A DNA stretch of 64,000 nt from Anodontia alba. Lineage: Eukaryota; Mollusca; Bivalvia; Lucinida; Lucinidae. The position numbers and the translations under genes were made by a program. The stretch covers positions 30,333,129 through 30,397,128 of the forward strand of contig OZ024828.1 in assembly GCA_964016985.1 (NCBI GenBank), read 5' to 3'. Below, piece by piece: positions 12,001 through 24,798 of the stretch (position 1 is its first letter; the number at the start of each line of letters is the position of its first letter). The notes below the pieces were generated by a model. That model had not been told where the DNA came from, searched no databases, and saw only the letters and a program-made list of their open reading frames with translations.

Positions 12001-12188
12001 ACATTTTAATATATTTAAGTAAGATCAATGTCGCAGTTACACTAAATATTCGGATACGGTAACTTCTCACCGCACTTACCATAAAGTCTCAACAATTCCA
12101 CTGGCCTCAGTACTTTGTGAGGTAAATGCTAACACATTGAATTTTTACGTTATTTGTACATGAATAGTATTTTTTCAACTGGTCGCCT

Positions 12189-12209
12189 ATCTATCTATCT
12201 ATCTATCTA

Positions 12210-12253
<44 letters not shown>

Positions 12254-12267
12254 CCCACCCACCCACC

Positions 12268-12340
<73 letters not shown>
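12189..12340. repeat. Compound (TATC)n/(TGTC)n/(ACCC)n microsatellite
   Basis: TATC units, then TGTC units, a short CCCACCCACC break, TGTC units, then TATC units again. The outer and inner blocks mirror each other in order. Confidence 0.95.
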
Positions 12341-12342
<2 letters not shown>

Positions 12343-12761
12343 ATGACTCGAATACTTTTGACCACTGCGGTGTGTGAGTAAATTTAGACTTTAGCAACAA
12401 AACAATAAACGTGAACGTGACACCAAAATTATCTATAATCAGTGATCAAAGGTATGCTAAGTGGAGCTCGTCGAGCAACATAATCCAACGACACACAAAA
12501 AAAGAACACCTAAGTTTTATCGAAGCATTTCTGTGGGTACAACTTTATACATATATAGTAGTGAAACGCGTTAAGAAATTAAATTTTCACAGATTTCAAG
12601 GCTTTTTACTTTTTTCTTTTGTGGATATATTATCCTGTATTGTGGACTTTTTCTGTTTTGATATATATATATATCTGGATATATATCTGGATACTCGTCT
12701 TCTCTAGATCTACAATGTATGAAAAAACACTCTTTTCATGATAAGTGTTCAGTCCTGGCAT
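12341..12761. other. No gene recognised
   Basis: AT-rich. A short TATATATATC tract near 12661 is the only feature. Confidence 0.4.
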
Positions 12762-13043
12762 CATGAAAACACGCCTATATCATGTTGACACCCTCAAACC
12801 CCGCTTTTATATACAATGTAGTAAAATTGGGGTTAACAGTGGTATTCTAGATTTTTTTATTTCTGCTCAAAAACATAGATTGTGAGTACTCATTAGAACC
12901 GCCTCACCGAGGCGGTTCTAATGAGTACCCACAATTTTTGTTTTGAGCAGAAATATGAAAATTATCAGAATTTTTATCTGCAAATTTTCATTTTTTTGGT
13001 GGCAAAATTTTCAGTATATTTAAATAGGCTTGTTTTCGTAATG
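12762..13043 (-). mobile_element. Family A MITE, copy 3
   Basis: Ends CATCATGAAAACACGCC and GCTTGTTTTCGTAATG. In the central palindrome (about 12868-12955) the left arm has CTCATTAG and the right arm CTAATGAG, where most copies have CTCGTTAG and CTAACGAG: a matched change in both arms. Confidence 0.85.
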
Positions 13044-13349
13044 GTGCTCTATGTGACGACGTCATTACTTCACACGAGCCTGACCTGATCACCGAATAAA
13101 ACGCAAAACTGAGTATCATATCGATTCTTTAAACAGGCAGAATAGCAGAGTTTAACAACACAATGAAATCTATTAATAAAGTAATTCGTTTCAGAACCAG
13201 GGTATGCAGGGATTTTCAGAACTTTGCGGTTATCAATTCAGAATTTATCTAAGGAGCTATGTTTACTTTTAATTAGACGTATTCCTTAATTTGCTTAACA
13301 AGCAAACTATTCCTCGTGCCATGACTTGAATGGCTCCAGATAAGACATA

Positions 13350-13662
13350 CAGTCGACTCTCGTTATCCCGACTTCGTTTATCTCGAATAACCACCTATTT
13401 CGAAGTAAAATCTGGTCCCTGTTTAACATGGAAATCTAACAACAGGTAACAAACTATTGTAGAAAAGAGGAGAAATTTCTACTCTTTTCAACAATATTTT
13501 CAATATGTCTCAAATTTCAGGAGTCAAAGTACATATTTATTTGTGAAACGTAGTAGTTCAATTTAGATTTTCCTCAATTCTGCAAATCTGATGTGTTGAG
13601 GTACGGATATCTCGAAGTATTTCAGAGTGTCCCTTGGACATCGAGATAACGCGAGTCGACTG
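13350..13662 (+). mobile_element. Tigger/pogo-like MITE, copy 1
   Basis: The inverted ends CAGTCGACTCTCGTTATC and GATAACGCGAGTCGACTG are flanked on both sides by TA (13348-13349 and 13663-13664), the target duplication of Tc1/mariner-pogo elements. Inside are ATCTGGTCCCTG and TCTGCAAATCTGATGTG, shared with the copies at 14314 and 15975. The central hairpin is shortened here. Confidence 0.85.
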
Positions 13663-13778
13663 TACGTTTCAATTCTCCATAAACATGTCTGTGAAGAGGT
13701 GTGGCTAATGTATTTCCACAACTTATGTTTTATGGAGAAATCAGAAAAAAATATCAGTAAGTCTTTGGTTAAAACGAA

Positions 13779-13889
13779 TACCCAGCTAGCATTCTTCGTA
13801 AATCTACATCGGACCGTCATCGGCCCGTCAGCTACCCTGACGGGCCGATGACGGCCCGATATAGATTTACGTAGAATGCTGACTGGGTA
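13779..13889. mobile_element. 111 bp palindromic MITE, TACCCAGC ends
   Basis: TACCCAGCTAGCATTCTTCG mirrors CGTAGAATGCTGACTGGGTA. The centre CATCGGCCCGTCA-GCTACCC-TGACGGGCCGATG is perfect. A half copy (GGTCCGATATAGATTTA) is at about 26903-26950. Its ends resemble those of 9595-9708. Confidence 0.75.
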
Positions 13890-14313
13890 GGTAATTTACT
13901 AAGAAGTGTTTAGTTTACACATGTGTGTTAACGTGATGGTAAACGGACCGAGAACAGCTCTGTTTTATTTGCACTGATGCGCGAGAAGGTCTGTACAACC
14001 ACATGCCCGAAGATATTTTCACAGGACGTGGTTCATGTAATAGACTGTAAAAATTTAATTACAGATTTTAGCGCAAATGTTCAAGTGAATTAACATCTAA
14101 TAGTACCCAATTCATCACAGCTAATGACAGTCGAGATTTAAAGTCGGTAATGGAGCTTTTTAATGTTAAGGACTAATTGTTGGGAGACATAAATTGCAAT
14201 TTCGTTAAAAACGTTTTTATTTTGACATTTCAACAGCGAAAGCAGTGACGCATTTAACTGTATTATTCGTTGACATAGGGCATAGCAGGCGCCTTTCTTT
14301 AGTTGACTGCACA
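13890..14313. other. No feature recognised
   Basis: Ordinary AT-rich spacer between two elements. Confidence 0.4.
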
Positions 14314-15855
14314 CAGTTGACTCTCGTTATCTCGATCTCGCTTATCTAGAATAACCGCTTATCTCGAAGTGAAAATCTGGTCCCTGTCTAAACATGATAA
14401 TCTAACAACAGGTAAAAACTAGAAATGTGTCAAGATGACACGTATGCCCCGGCCAGGGCAGTCCTCATCAATACGCAGGCATTTTGCATAACAATAAGTT
14501 GAAACAATGTGACCCCTGAGGGACACAAGGTATGTGTCATTGAATACATATTATCATAATGAAAAATAATATATATGGTTTAGTGGGGTGGAGTCTGAAT
14601 ATTTTCTGAGACATTTGGCTTTTGATAAAATGAAAGGGGAGGGCAGGGAGAGGCATGATCCCAGGGGTCGCAAGGTATGTGACATTGAATGCATCTCATC
14701 ATAAGGAACAACAATACATAGGTTTAGGGGTTGGGAGCTGAACTGTTTCCGAGATAATACATATTTGATACTTTTACATTCTTTTATGGTCCCACCCAGT
14801 AGCCCCACCCCGATCCAGAATCAGTGGCCTAAAACTTGCCTTTTTATCAACAACTAAACAGCTTTGCTCTGTGTAATCATTGTGCTAAATTTTAATTCTT
14901 CAGCCTCTCCAGTGAGACCAAAGTGATATTTTAGTCACATTTTTGTATGTTTTCTTGGTGCCCTGTTATATATTTTGACCTTTAGCACCGCCCAGGGGCA
15001 TGACCCTGGGGCAATGGTACCACGCATTGAAAGGTTTTGCTCTAGGTAAGTATCATATCAAGTTTCAACTTTCTAGCCCAAAAGGTATGAAAGTTATAAG
15101 CGGACGTAAAATTGCATCTAAACTTTCAAGTAAACTTGCAGGTAAACGAACCTGTCTTTGGCCCCACCCAGTAGCCCCACCCCGATCCAGAATCAGTGGC
15201 ATAAAACTTGCCTTTTCATCAACAACTAAACAGCTTTCCTCTGTGTAATTATTGTGCTAAATTTTAACTCTTCAGCCTCACCAATAATACCATAGTGATA
15301 TTTTAGTCACATTTTTGCATGTTTTTTTGGTGACCTGTTATATATTTTGACCCCTAGCCCCGCCCAGGGGCATGACTCTGGAACAATGGTACCATGCATT
15401 GAAAGGCCTTGCTTTAGTTAAGTATCATACTAAGTTTCAACTTTCTAGCCCTAAAGGTATGAAAGTTATAAGCTGCAAGAGAAACGCGGACGTAAAATTG
15501 CACCTAAACTTGCAGGTAAACTTGAACCTGGTTACGAACGTGACATACGCACATACGCACGTACGGACGTAATATTACGGCGAAACGCTATATGGCCCAC
15601 TCCTGCCTTCGGCAGGCGGGGGCATAAAATATTGTGGAAAAGAGGAAGATTTGCTCCTAAGGAGTAATTTCTCCTCTTTTCCACAATATTTCTAATATAT
15701 CTCTAACTTCAAGAGTCCAGCTACACATATATTTGTTAAACGTGGTTGTTCAAGTTATTTTTTTCCTCAATTCTGCAAATCTGATATGTCGAGGTATGGA
15801 TATCTCGAAGTATTTCAGAGAGTCCCTTGGAATTCGAGATAACGAGAGTCGGCTG
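14314..15855 (+). mobile_element. Tigger/pogo-like MITE, copy 2, split by an insertion
   Basis: The left part (14314-14418, CAGTTGACTCTCGTTATC...CAACAGGTAAAAA) and right part (15629-15855, ATTGTGGAAAAGAGG...CGAGAGTCGGCTG) join into the same order as the other two copies. The 1.2 kb between them is a separate repeat. The flanks are CA and TG rather than TA, from mutation or chance. Confidence 0.8.
14419..15628 (+). mobile_element. Nested Helentron-like repeat with two-copy core
   Basis: Begins CTAGAAATGTGTCAAGATGA. It holds two diverged core units with a period of about 372 bp (CCCACCCAGTAGCCCC near 14790 and 15162). It ends with a hairpin (15602-15616, CCTGCC-TTC-GGCAGG) and GGGGGCATAAAA. 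The tail plan is the same as the array end near 930: hairpin, then GGC(G)TA(T)AAAA. No coding capacity is visible. Assignment to non-autonomous Helentrons is inference. Confidence 0.6.
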
Positions 15856-15974
15856 TGTAATTAGAACCTAAACTGAAACATATCAGAATTTGCATCCCTG
15901 CAGGCTGTTTATTGTATTCACTTTACGGAATATTACTATGGTACGTATGATAGTAAAACTTTCTGCCTAAATTA

Positions 15975-16307
15975 CAGTCGACCCTCGTTATCTCGAATTC
16001 CAAGGGACTCTCTGAAATACTTTGATATATCCGTACCTCGACATATCAGATTTGCAGATTTGAGGAAAAAAATAATTCGAACAACCACATTTAACAAATA
16101 TATATATGTAATTGGACTCTTGAAGTTAGAGATATATTGAAAATATTGTGGGAAAGAGGAGAAATTGCTCCTTAGGAGCAATTTCTCCTCTTTTCCACAA
16201 TAATTTTTACCTGTTTTAGATTTTCATGTTCAGGCAGGGACCAGATTTTCGCTTCGAGATAAGCTGTTATTCTAGAAAAGCGGGATCGAGATAACGAGAA
16301 TCAACTG
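15975..16307 (-). mobile_element. Tigger/pogo-like MITE, copy 3
   Basis: Reverse orientation to copies 1 and 2. The ends CAGTCGACCCTCGTTATC and GATAACGAGAATCAACTG are flanked by TA (15973-15974, 16308-16309). The central hairpin GAGGAGAAATTGCTCC-TTA-GGAGCAATTTCTCCTC and its extension is nearly perfect. Confidence 0.85.
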
Positions 16308-18134
16308 TATTCACTATTCGCCTGAATAAGCATAGATTCCGCTGCTATTCCACTGCTATTCATATTCTTCAAGAGGATAAGCTTTAACACGCAAATGTTT
16401 CTTTTATTTCCATATTCTGCAAATAGATCAATTATCTACCATCGCTGTATTTTCATAGTCTTCTTAGACATAATGATTGGGATTAAATATTTGCAAAACG
16501 TATTACAAATGACTTATTTTAGTTTTCAGAAATCATAGTATTGCTTCAGTAAACCATTAACGCGAAAAATTCATTTTTTGCATATTTTCTAAGAATCTAT
16601 CTTGTTAAATATAAAATATACCCTTTCATGTTTGAAGACCAGTTCAGGTATTTAAAAAAACAAACAAACAAAAAACAGTGCAGATCTAGATGATTTGAAG
16701 ATAATGTTTCCTTCCTACTTCTTTTTCTTTTGTCACTCAAGTAGCATATTAGAATAATGTATATGGGGTATACTGCAGTGGCTTCTGATGTATAAAATTT
16801 ATGAACAATCATCCCATTCTGTTTGACTAAAACCCTTATTTGCAACAATGAATGCCCAAATATACCAAAGGTACCAAGTTACCAACATCCCTTACAACCA
16901 ACGACGTACTTACTTTCACCTGCAACTAGGTTCTCGTTATCTTGTTAAATGCACTATGATTTATTTAATTCAGAGAATTCATTTAGGGTACTAAATTCAA
17001 TATTATATGGACCGTCTGTCTTCCGAACAATCGGGCTTCTGAAACACACGGGATATTGAGACACTTCAACGACCTATGCTTATATTTAATAACAAAGTTT
17101 ACTGTTATAGTCAAAATATCGATAATAATTCAATAGAACGTCTACTGAGTTTACTTTTAACTGGAAGATAGTACTAAAATGGCCATGCTTTGTACACAAC
17201 GCGGTTTTTCGATGCATTCTGAACTCTTTGTGATTTTGGTATAAATCCGAAGAAATGATACAGCCGAAGCTGTGTCCATAGCACCATGCTGATGACGTAG
17301 GTTTGTTGCCATTGAGTAACAAACAATTAAATTTATAGGAGACGAGATAGGTTATCAAATACATGTATAGGATAACTGTGGCGAATCAATAATAGAAGGA
17401 CATCTGGACTACTCGTACATCAGTGGAATGAAGTACAAACAGAAATGTTGTGTTTGATGTCTAGTACACAACGATAAGGTGAGTTCTTTCAATGGTTGCA
17501 AGACTGCCTCAAGCAAAATCATCATCGGTTGCTAAGGAGCAGTGCTTTTCAATATTACCATCAATCAGGTATATGCAACGTGATGGGAGACATCTATAAG
17601 GAGATACAATAGACTGTCGATCAGCTTCAAATTATGACATTCTTAAAATGCAAGATCATTTGAATATCAAAGTTGAGAAGGACACACAAGCTGACTGGAG
17701 AAATTGCAAATAAGAAAACAAAAGAGGACGGAAGCTTCTAAAATTTACTAAGTACAACAACCAAGTGACGAAACACACAACAGGTACTCATTCACCTAAT
17801 GCAAATGGACACGGCACTGTTGAAACAGCTACTAAGGCACCAAATAGGGGAACATGATTGAGAGTTGTTAACATAACAATAAAACTAGTTTGAACAGAAA
17901 GAGGAGCCATGGACCCTGCCATGAATGTACAACAACATCTACAAATAGACGCAGCAATTGTAACTACATATCCATAGAATAAGGAAACTTACATCAATTT
18001 TGGAACTATCGAGTCAAAGTATTCCAAGCAAAGTAATAACCCTCAACCAACTCCAACTTCGGGAAGAAAATTGCGGAAAAAACAAGTGATGGATGCCGGG
18101 ATGCAGACAAAAATACCTGCTCCTGAGCAAATAT
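16308..18134. other. No confident gene; weak open stretch near its end
   Basis: Mostly plain sequence. From 17894 to 18196 one forward frame is open for 100 codons apart from a single TAG at 17975. Its C-terminal 60 bases lie inside the TTAA-type MITE that starts at 18135, which argues against a real gene. I recognise no domain. Confidence 0.35.
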
Positions 18135-18332
18135 GTAACCCATTACGTCGAGTGGACTCCACTATCACAACTCTTTGGACAGTCGATTTCCAGTAGAAGG
18201 GTGTCAGGTTTTAATGGAAATTCCAGTCATTATTGCAAATAGTGCGGTCCCTGATCAGACGCCGCGATTTAAGCCGGGTCTGCACTATTCGCCAATTACC
18301 CTTTTTGTAGTCTCCAGACTAAAATGGGTTAA
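18135..18332 (+). mobile_element. TTAA-type MITE with GCAAATAGTG hairpin module
   Basis: Starts GTAACCCATTACG and ends AAAATGGGTTAA. Inside are GAGTGGACTCC, TCTTTGGACAG and a worn hairpin module (GTCCCTGATCAGACGCCGCG then GGGTCTGCACTATT). It is the same family as 61744-61971 and, reversed, 24569-24798. The right arm of the hairpin is largely deleted. Confidence 0.7.
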
Positions 18333-19717
18333 TCTGTAACTTTATGACGGGAAACGCCTTCAACACCCGCAAGAACTACATCTTCAATGGAGTAACAAAT
18401 GTAGTCCTATATGCCAAGACCTGAGTACAACATTTGTAACAACAACCGCAAGTGCAATTAAAGATAAAATTTCTAGCTCTGTTGTTTTAGTCTTCAGGAT
18501 TAAAAGAAAAGATGCATGTTGATACTTTACATGTATTCTAAATGGAGCAGGTTAGGACGCGCAATCTGAGCAGACAATCATCTGATGCACTTATTGTGAA
18601 TGCTCCTCGTTTACACATTGCTTCTATCTAATGTAGGTTGTCTGCCTTAAAGTCTGAATCACCGTATCGCTTTATTAGATTTCAAATATTATGTGGTTTG
18701 CTTTTCTTCTGAGCCACAGGGCCTGTTTGCATTTAAAAGGAATAACAATTCATATCCATAAATCTGTCAACCAGTCCCAATTATTCGAAGAAATGTCAGT
18801 TATAATTTCATCCAAGTCAATTTCCAGTTCTCACATTTACTGAATGCAAAGTAGAAATGACATCGTTTGTAGCATATTATTTTCTATTCGAAGGGCTCAG
18901 CACTCTTTTGAAATCAACCAGAATGAGCTATAATATGAGAGGATTTACCTTATGAAGTGAACATCTACAAAAAAAACTCAATTCAGTGCTGTCTGTTAGA
19001 GTCGTACACAGGCGCTTTGTAGATAGTCTAAGATTAACGTCGCTCAAAGATCATAGCTACGCGCTAAGGTTAAATAGACTTTGTAGGTAGCCCCGTTTAA
19101 ATGTCTATATATTGCAGTAGCATTAATATGCTGTTTTACTTTGACAGTGAATGTGTCCTTTTAAGAAACCGATAAGGAGAATGTTATTTATGTAGAGACT
19201 GAACTCGATATTATTTGCATTTTATTCTATGGGTCATTTGGCTGACATTAAGAGAAATGTTGTGGCTTAAACCGTATTTATTCAAAACAACTTTATATTC
19301 ACTATACATATAACGCCGCATTTGAATGAAATTTATGCATATACCGCTTTCTATGCTTATTCAGTAGACGACAAAATGATGATATTTTCATTTGTTCTCC
19401 CCAGATAACAGGCTTTGACATTTCATGGAGACAATTTGCATGGAAGTACAAATATTGTTTCTGGTTAAAAATATTTCATTATGTCGTCTGTTAAAACTTT
19501 TTCACAGCAAGCAAAATGTTAAAGTTAATATAAATTATCTCGTCGGTAAGCATTTAATTTGAATATTTTGTGCTATAAAATAATATCAAACATTCATATA
19601 TCCTAAATAATGTATCACTTAAACGTCTTTAAACTATGTTTAAGGAAAAAACAGAAATAACAAATTAATTGGTATTAACTGATCAGCAAACAGAGTGAAG
19701 AGCGGATAGATACATTG

Positions 19718-19754
<37 letters not shown>

Positions 19755-20297
19755 TTAAGAACAATGCTAGCTGCGTAGACAGACAATATACATTATAAAG
19801 ACAATCCATTCGTTTGGTTAGCTATTGAAAGAAACATCTTTATGTAACCAGATCACGTGCTTTCAATTTATGATGTCTTAATAAAGCACTTGATGTCAGA
19901 TCTGGACTGATTTAATTATCACGGAAGTGCTATGATTGCGCCAAGGAAATTCAATTCTGTCTGTCTACACATGTCTCGAACGCAAGTTAGCATCGTTAAG
20001 ATGAATTATTTCAGAAAAAAAATAAAGCAAAACGTATTATAAAATGCTTTATGTTTATCTATTGTGTTAATTATTCACCCTGAAATATTTTCCCTAAGCA
20101 CATAGACAGATAGGTTTGAGCAGAATGCGCCGTCTAATCAGGGTATTCACTATATGCCACTCATCCGACATTTGTTTGTACGTTAACAAACCCAAAGAGC
20201 TAGCCACTCGGCTGCACAGATATTTGAGACATAGGAGTATATATAATGGCATAGTGATTTAAATGTCATGGTATAATGACCGTTCTAAGGCGATTTT
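18333..20297. other. No gene recognised
   Basis: Nearly 2 kb of AT-rich sequence with no open frame of note, apart from the GATA microsatellite annotated separately. Confidence 0.4.
19711..19755. repeat. (GATA)n microsatellite
   Basis: About eleven TAGA/GATA units. Confidence 0.9.
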
Positions 20298-20584
20298 CAT
20301 CACAAAAACATACCAATATTATTTTGATCCCCGCCCCCCTCAAACCCACTTTTATATAGTAAAACTGGGGTTTACAGGGGTATACATTATTTTTCTTATT
20401 TCTGCTAAAACATATAGACTGTGGTACGCGTTAGAATCGCCTCGGCGAGGCGGTTCTAATGAGTATCCACAATCTATGTTTTCAGCAGAAATATAAAAAA
20501 TATCAGATATTTTATCTGAAAACTTTCAGGTTTTATTTTGGTGATTTTTTTCAATATATTTAAATACGCATGTTTCCTAATATG
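20298..20584 (-). mobile_element. Family A MITE, copy 4
   Basis: Ends CATCACAAAAACATACC and GCATGTTTCCTAATATG. The central palindrome is about 20400-20490. The right end is more worn than in other copies. A 77-codon open frame over it is a by-product of the repeat. Confidence 0.8.
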
Positions 20585-20589
20585 TCTAC

Positions 20590-20860
20590 GTTTTTTTTTT
20601 TAACTTTATGGGGCCTTGTGGCCGCCTGTCGCGGGGCATTTTGAATGTTTTGTACTGTTTGTTGTCTTATTGTTGTATTTGATGGGTAAGTTTTGTTTAG
20701 CACTGTGATCACCTCCTTGGGCAAGAGTTAGCTGGTTCCTTTCCTTTTTATTGGATTGTAACATATATTCTCTCTGTCATAGTTTTTTACTTTTTCTCTT
20801 GGTGTCATTGGTAGGCTACGCTCCGAAACACAGATTCTTATTGGACATCTTCTGTACTAC
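20590..20860 (+). repeat. Interspersed repeat B, diverged copy
   Basis: Similar in order to other B copies (CACCTCCTTGGGCAAGAG, then CTCTTGGTGTCATTGG, then AGGCTACGCTCCG), but strongly diverged. Confidence 0.4.
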
Positions 20861-23354
20861 TGAAAAAGAATAATACTCCAATACACATTGTTAAGTCTTG
20901 CTGAATACCTGTATATATGTAATAGCAAAAGGTACCTTTGCGAATAATTACATCATTTACAGGGAATGTTTGAAAGGAAACTCAAGGTTCCAATTTCCTG
21001 TGAATGCTATTTTAAGAACTACATTTTTCAAATAAAATATAGACATTTTACTCAATGTAAAGTCACAAAGATTACACAAAAGATGCGACTAGATGTAGGT
21101 ATGTACAGCTGAGATCAGACTGATATTAGTTTATTGTATTAAACACTGATCCCTTAAAAATAGAATGACTTTGCGTAGCTATACTAAAAAAAAGTTCGAG
21201 TAACCTTTGCTTCAAGGAGGGTTATAAGATAATGAATTTAATCACTAGAGACTGGAGCCAGGAACCAAGGTTTACAATCATTCCATACGGAACGGCATAC
21301 CTTACTCCGAAGCTTTGACATATAAAAAGTGATATTTAATTTGGCGGTAAGAAAATTGTTTATGTTTGTTCAGCCTAGCCTAGCCATAAACAGACTTTCT
21401 ATAGCCCGGACACTAAACCCCTTATTTTGGGAGTTACAATTCAGAAAAAAATGATAACACTAACTAGAGTCTCGTATATTAACATTATAGTTCCATATTG
21501 TGTTGATGAAAAATTGCGAGACAAGAAATAGTTCTTGAAAGAAGTCTGTATATTAGTTGGTATTGGGGAAAGAAAGTAGACAATTTTTATTTGGAAGTAC
21601 CCATCTACTAGCGTAGATTTATATCATAGCATTTGCATAAGATTTGTTGTAGGCGATATGTGAAATAAGAAGCCGCATAACGCATATTTTCACTGGTTAT
21701 ACCTGGTAGTTTTGACCTATTTTATTCAAGGCGAATAGCTCTGTTTTTTTTTTTTTTTTGTTTTTTTTTTTCTTTTGAAATATTAAGTAAGTATCCGTAT
21801 GTGGGGGAAAAATCTAGAAGGAATTTGCAGAACAGATCTGCGTAATTCATGATGTCATTAATGTTTTCCAATTGAATCCTCCGTCAGGCAGTTATAACCA
21901 CGCCCACGTGAATATCCTTAGACAAACTTTGTATTGATATATCTGTACTTACCTGTAAAAAGCACATGTTGATTTGTTTGTCTAACTAAAAACATTGACA
22001 TTTACATTATTAGCTATTTTGAATGGTCAGTTGCGGTTGTCAGTTAAATGGTCAAGTGACTTGACGCAGGAGTCAATTAAAAATTATACACTGGTTGTTA
22101 AACTAAACAGAGAACTTACGGGAAATAAGATATGACTTTATAAATGTAATTGTTAATGCGCTAACAAATAACTGTTTACCTGAATTGACATAAAAATATC
22201 ATGCTCAGAACGGCAAATTATCATTGATCAACATTTAAAATACTTACGAAGCAATACTTTGCTATTTTCAATTTGCCACAATATTGCAGCATTACAATTG
22301 CAGTTGTAAAAGTTCCACAAGCAACATTGGTTTTTAGCAATAGGTCTGGATTTTATCAAGTATATGTATCGTAATTACCTCCCTTAAAACACAGAGTTTT
22401 CAGAAAATCATTTGAAGTGGAAATACTGTTTCTTCGAAGTAATTATAGTAATAAGTAATTTTCTATATTTGAAAGTAATAACACTTTCACGTGACACCGA
22501 GTTTTAATTTTGAGAAAAATCAGAGGACACTATATTCTCAATACTTTTTTAAAGTTAGTTCTGTACAAGAGCTCTGTTCTGGCGATCAGGAGACAGCTTT
22601 CCTTAAAAGAAGAGAACTCAATAACGTCTAAAATAATACCACGTATTACAGTGTACCACAAGGAGTTATCTTGCTGAAAGGTACTTTGTTTACTTCAGCA
22701 ATAATTATCTTTTGTTCTCACTTTCACTAAATACTGGTTTGTACTAGAGGATATGGTCAATGTGTCACCTTTTTCATCTCTGTTTTAATAAACTGTGTTC
22801 ATGAGCATTTTCTTTTAAGTTCCCCAGAATTAAGACAAGCTTTTAAGTAGAACTCGTGGTAAATATATACTTGCTCCTGTCCATCCATCTTTATATTTTC
22901 AAGTAGGATTTCTACCTACTGTACCAGATCTCGTATGTGGGGTAGGACGATGTAGTTTCCATACTGGCCTTTGGGTACAGACTGGGATGGAGTAAGCCAC
23001 AGGAATAGCGGCATTGACGGAGGAGAGCAAATAGTGTGTTACACGGTACCTGGCCCATTTTTTTGAGAGAAAGTTATACAGGCTTGTAAGCCAGAGGGAG
23101 ACACCCTTAGAGCAAGGCTATCTGTGCCATAAAAGTTAAAGGGCTTCAATATTTTGTCCCGTTACATAATTTGGGGCTCGCCCCGTTACACAGTATTAAC
23201 ATACCTTCTGCATTATAGTTACTCTTCTGTTCACACCTTCTTTATGTTCCCACAAACATGTCGTTTGCTTCAATTCATTTCTGCATAACATTTCCAATTT
23301 CCACTAGTAACTCCCCAGATATGACATATTTTGTCACATCTTTTCTTGTTTTTT
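20861..23354. other. No gene or repeat recognised
   Basis: About 2.5 kb of AT-rich sequence, the longest plain stretch in the window. A T-rich tract lies at about 21742-21772. Confidence 0.4.
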
Positions 23355-24055
23355 TAAATCTCTGTTCAGGTATTTAAGTGTGTTTCTGTTAAGCGGTGAC
23401 AGCTGTGAGTGTCAAACCTTGCATAGTAATTGCCCTGACATACTCTTCAAGCAATTACCATGACCCGGTGTTCTTGACATAGATTTCGTGCTCCAGTGAC
23501 TTTGTCATGTTTTTACGTTGAGTCTGGCATTAAAGAGGTTTCTCTGTAGCGATGATAGCTGCGAGTGTCAAACCTTGCATAGTAAAATGTCTTCGACATA
23601 CTCTTCAAGCACATACAATGACCTGGTGTCCTTGACCTAGATTTCGTGCTCCAGTGACTTTTTCATTTTTTATGTTGAGCCTAGCATTAAACAGGTTTCT
23701 CTGTGACCCGGTGTCCTTGACTAAGACTTCGCACTTGACTGAATTTGTCATGAATTTATGTCGCGTCTAGCATTAAAGTGTGTTTCTGTGAAGCTATGAG
23801 AGCTGCGAGTGTCAAACCGTGCATAGTAATCGTCCTCGACATACTCTTCATGCACGCACTATAACCCTGTATCCTTAACCTAGATTTCGTGCTCTAGTAA
23901 CTTCGTCATGATTTTACGTTGAGTCTAGCATTAAAGAGGTTTCTCTGTAGTAGTGATAGCTGCGAGTGTCAAACCTCGCATAGTAATTGTCTTTGACATA
24001 CTTTTGAAGCAAATACTGTGTCCTTGACATAGATGTTGCGCTCCAGTTATCTTCC
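23355..24055 (+). repeat. Satellite-like array, ~160 bp units
   Basis: The motif AGCTGCGAGTGTCAAACC (with variants) recurs at about 23400, 23550, 23800 and 23955, and TAGATTTCGTGCTC with variants in each unit. Units begin with GTTTCTCTGT-type sequence. The third unit (about 23695-23778) has lost its first half. The array ends inside a unit near 24055. Confidence 0.8.
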
Positions 24056-24568
24056 GCGGAAGTATTCTATTCTTTAATTAGCTGAGCTATCTAATCTGAA
24101 TATTAGATCAAAATATATGACTTAAATACTTATTTTTGATCCATGTCTTTCTGTCTGAACATTACTAATATTGCCTTTGTGTATATCAACTTTATGAGAA
24201 TCAGCCACTTATCTTTCGAGTAAAAATTCGATGCGTACCTTTAAAAACATAGCTATGTGCTGACTTCATTGTCATGGGTAAAGGTTGACTATTCTACATG
24301 TACATGTACTTATTCAGCGGAACGCTCGAATTTAGAATAATTTCAAATTAATTATAGCGTAATAATCGGCACGAACTTGCATTGCTTTCAAACATACAAG
24401 CACTTGATGTCATAGGACTTGATGCATTCGACAGGGCTGCCAACATTTCGTACACGAGACAACATTTGTGACATTCTTGTCTGATTTTCTGTTCACGAAG
24501 CTTTTTTAGAAAAGGAGCCTTCTCTAAGAGGAAATAATTTGCTACTAAGTGGAAACAATTAATTTATT
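24056..24568. other. No feature recognised
   Basis: AT-rich spacer. A short TACATGTACATGTA palindrome near 24296 is probably incidental. Confidence 0.4.
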
Positions 24569-24798
24569 TTTACCAAATTAAGCCTAGCGTCCCATAAAAG
24601 GGACAGTGACAAACAGTGTAGGCCCTGCTCAGACGCCGCAGAACGCGGCGTCTGAGCAGGGTCTACACTATTTTCAATTGATACAGGAATTTCTGCAAAA
24701 CGTGGTAATAATAAACACGAACCGGGCACCGCTTCTATTGGAAATGGACCAGCCCAAAGAGTTACTGTAAAAGAGTCCACTCGACACAAGTGAGTGAA
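24569..24798 (-). mobile_element. TTAA-type MITE with hairpin module, reversed
   Basis: Reads in reverse as GTGGACTCTTTTACAG, AACTCTTTGGGCTGG, AATTCCTGTAT, then the hairpin (CCTGCTCAGACGCCGC and its complement, about 24622-24665). The stem pair CTGCTCAG/CTGAGCAG replaces CTGATCAG in both arms. The terminal TTAA is worn at both ends. Confidence 0.7.

Noticed and set aside
17465..17490. Splice donor-like AAGGTGAGT near 17476
   Set aside because: A single consensus match with no convincing exon before it; expected by chance in 64 kb.
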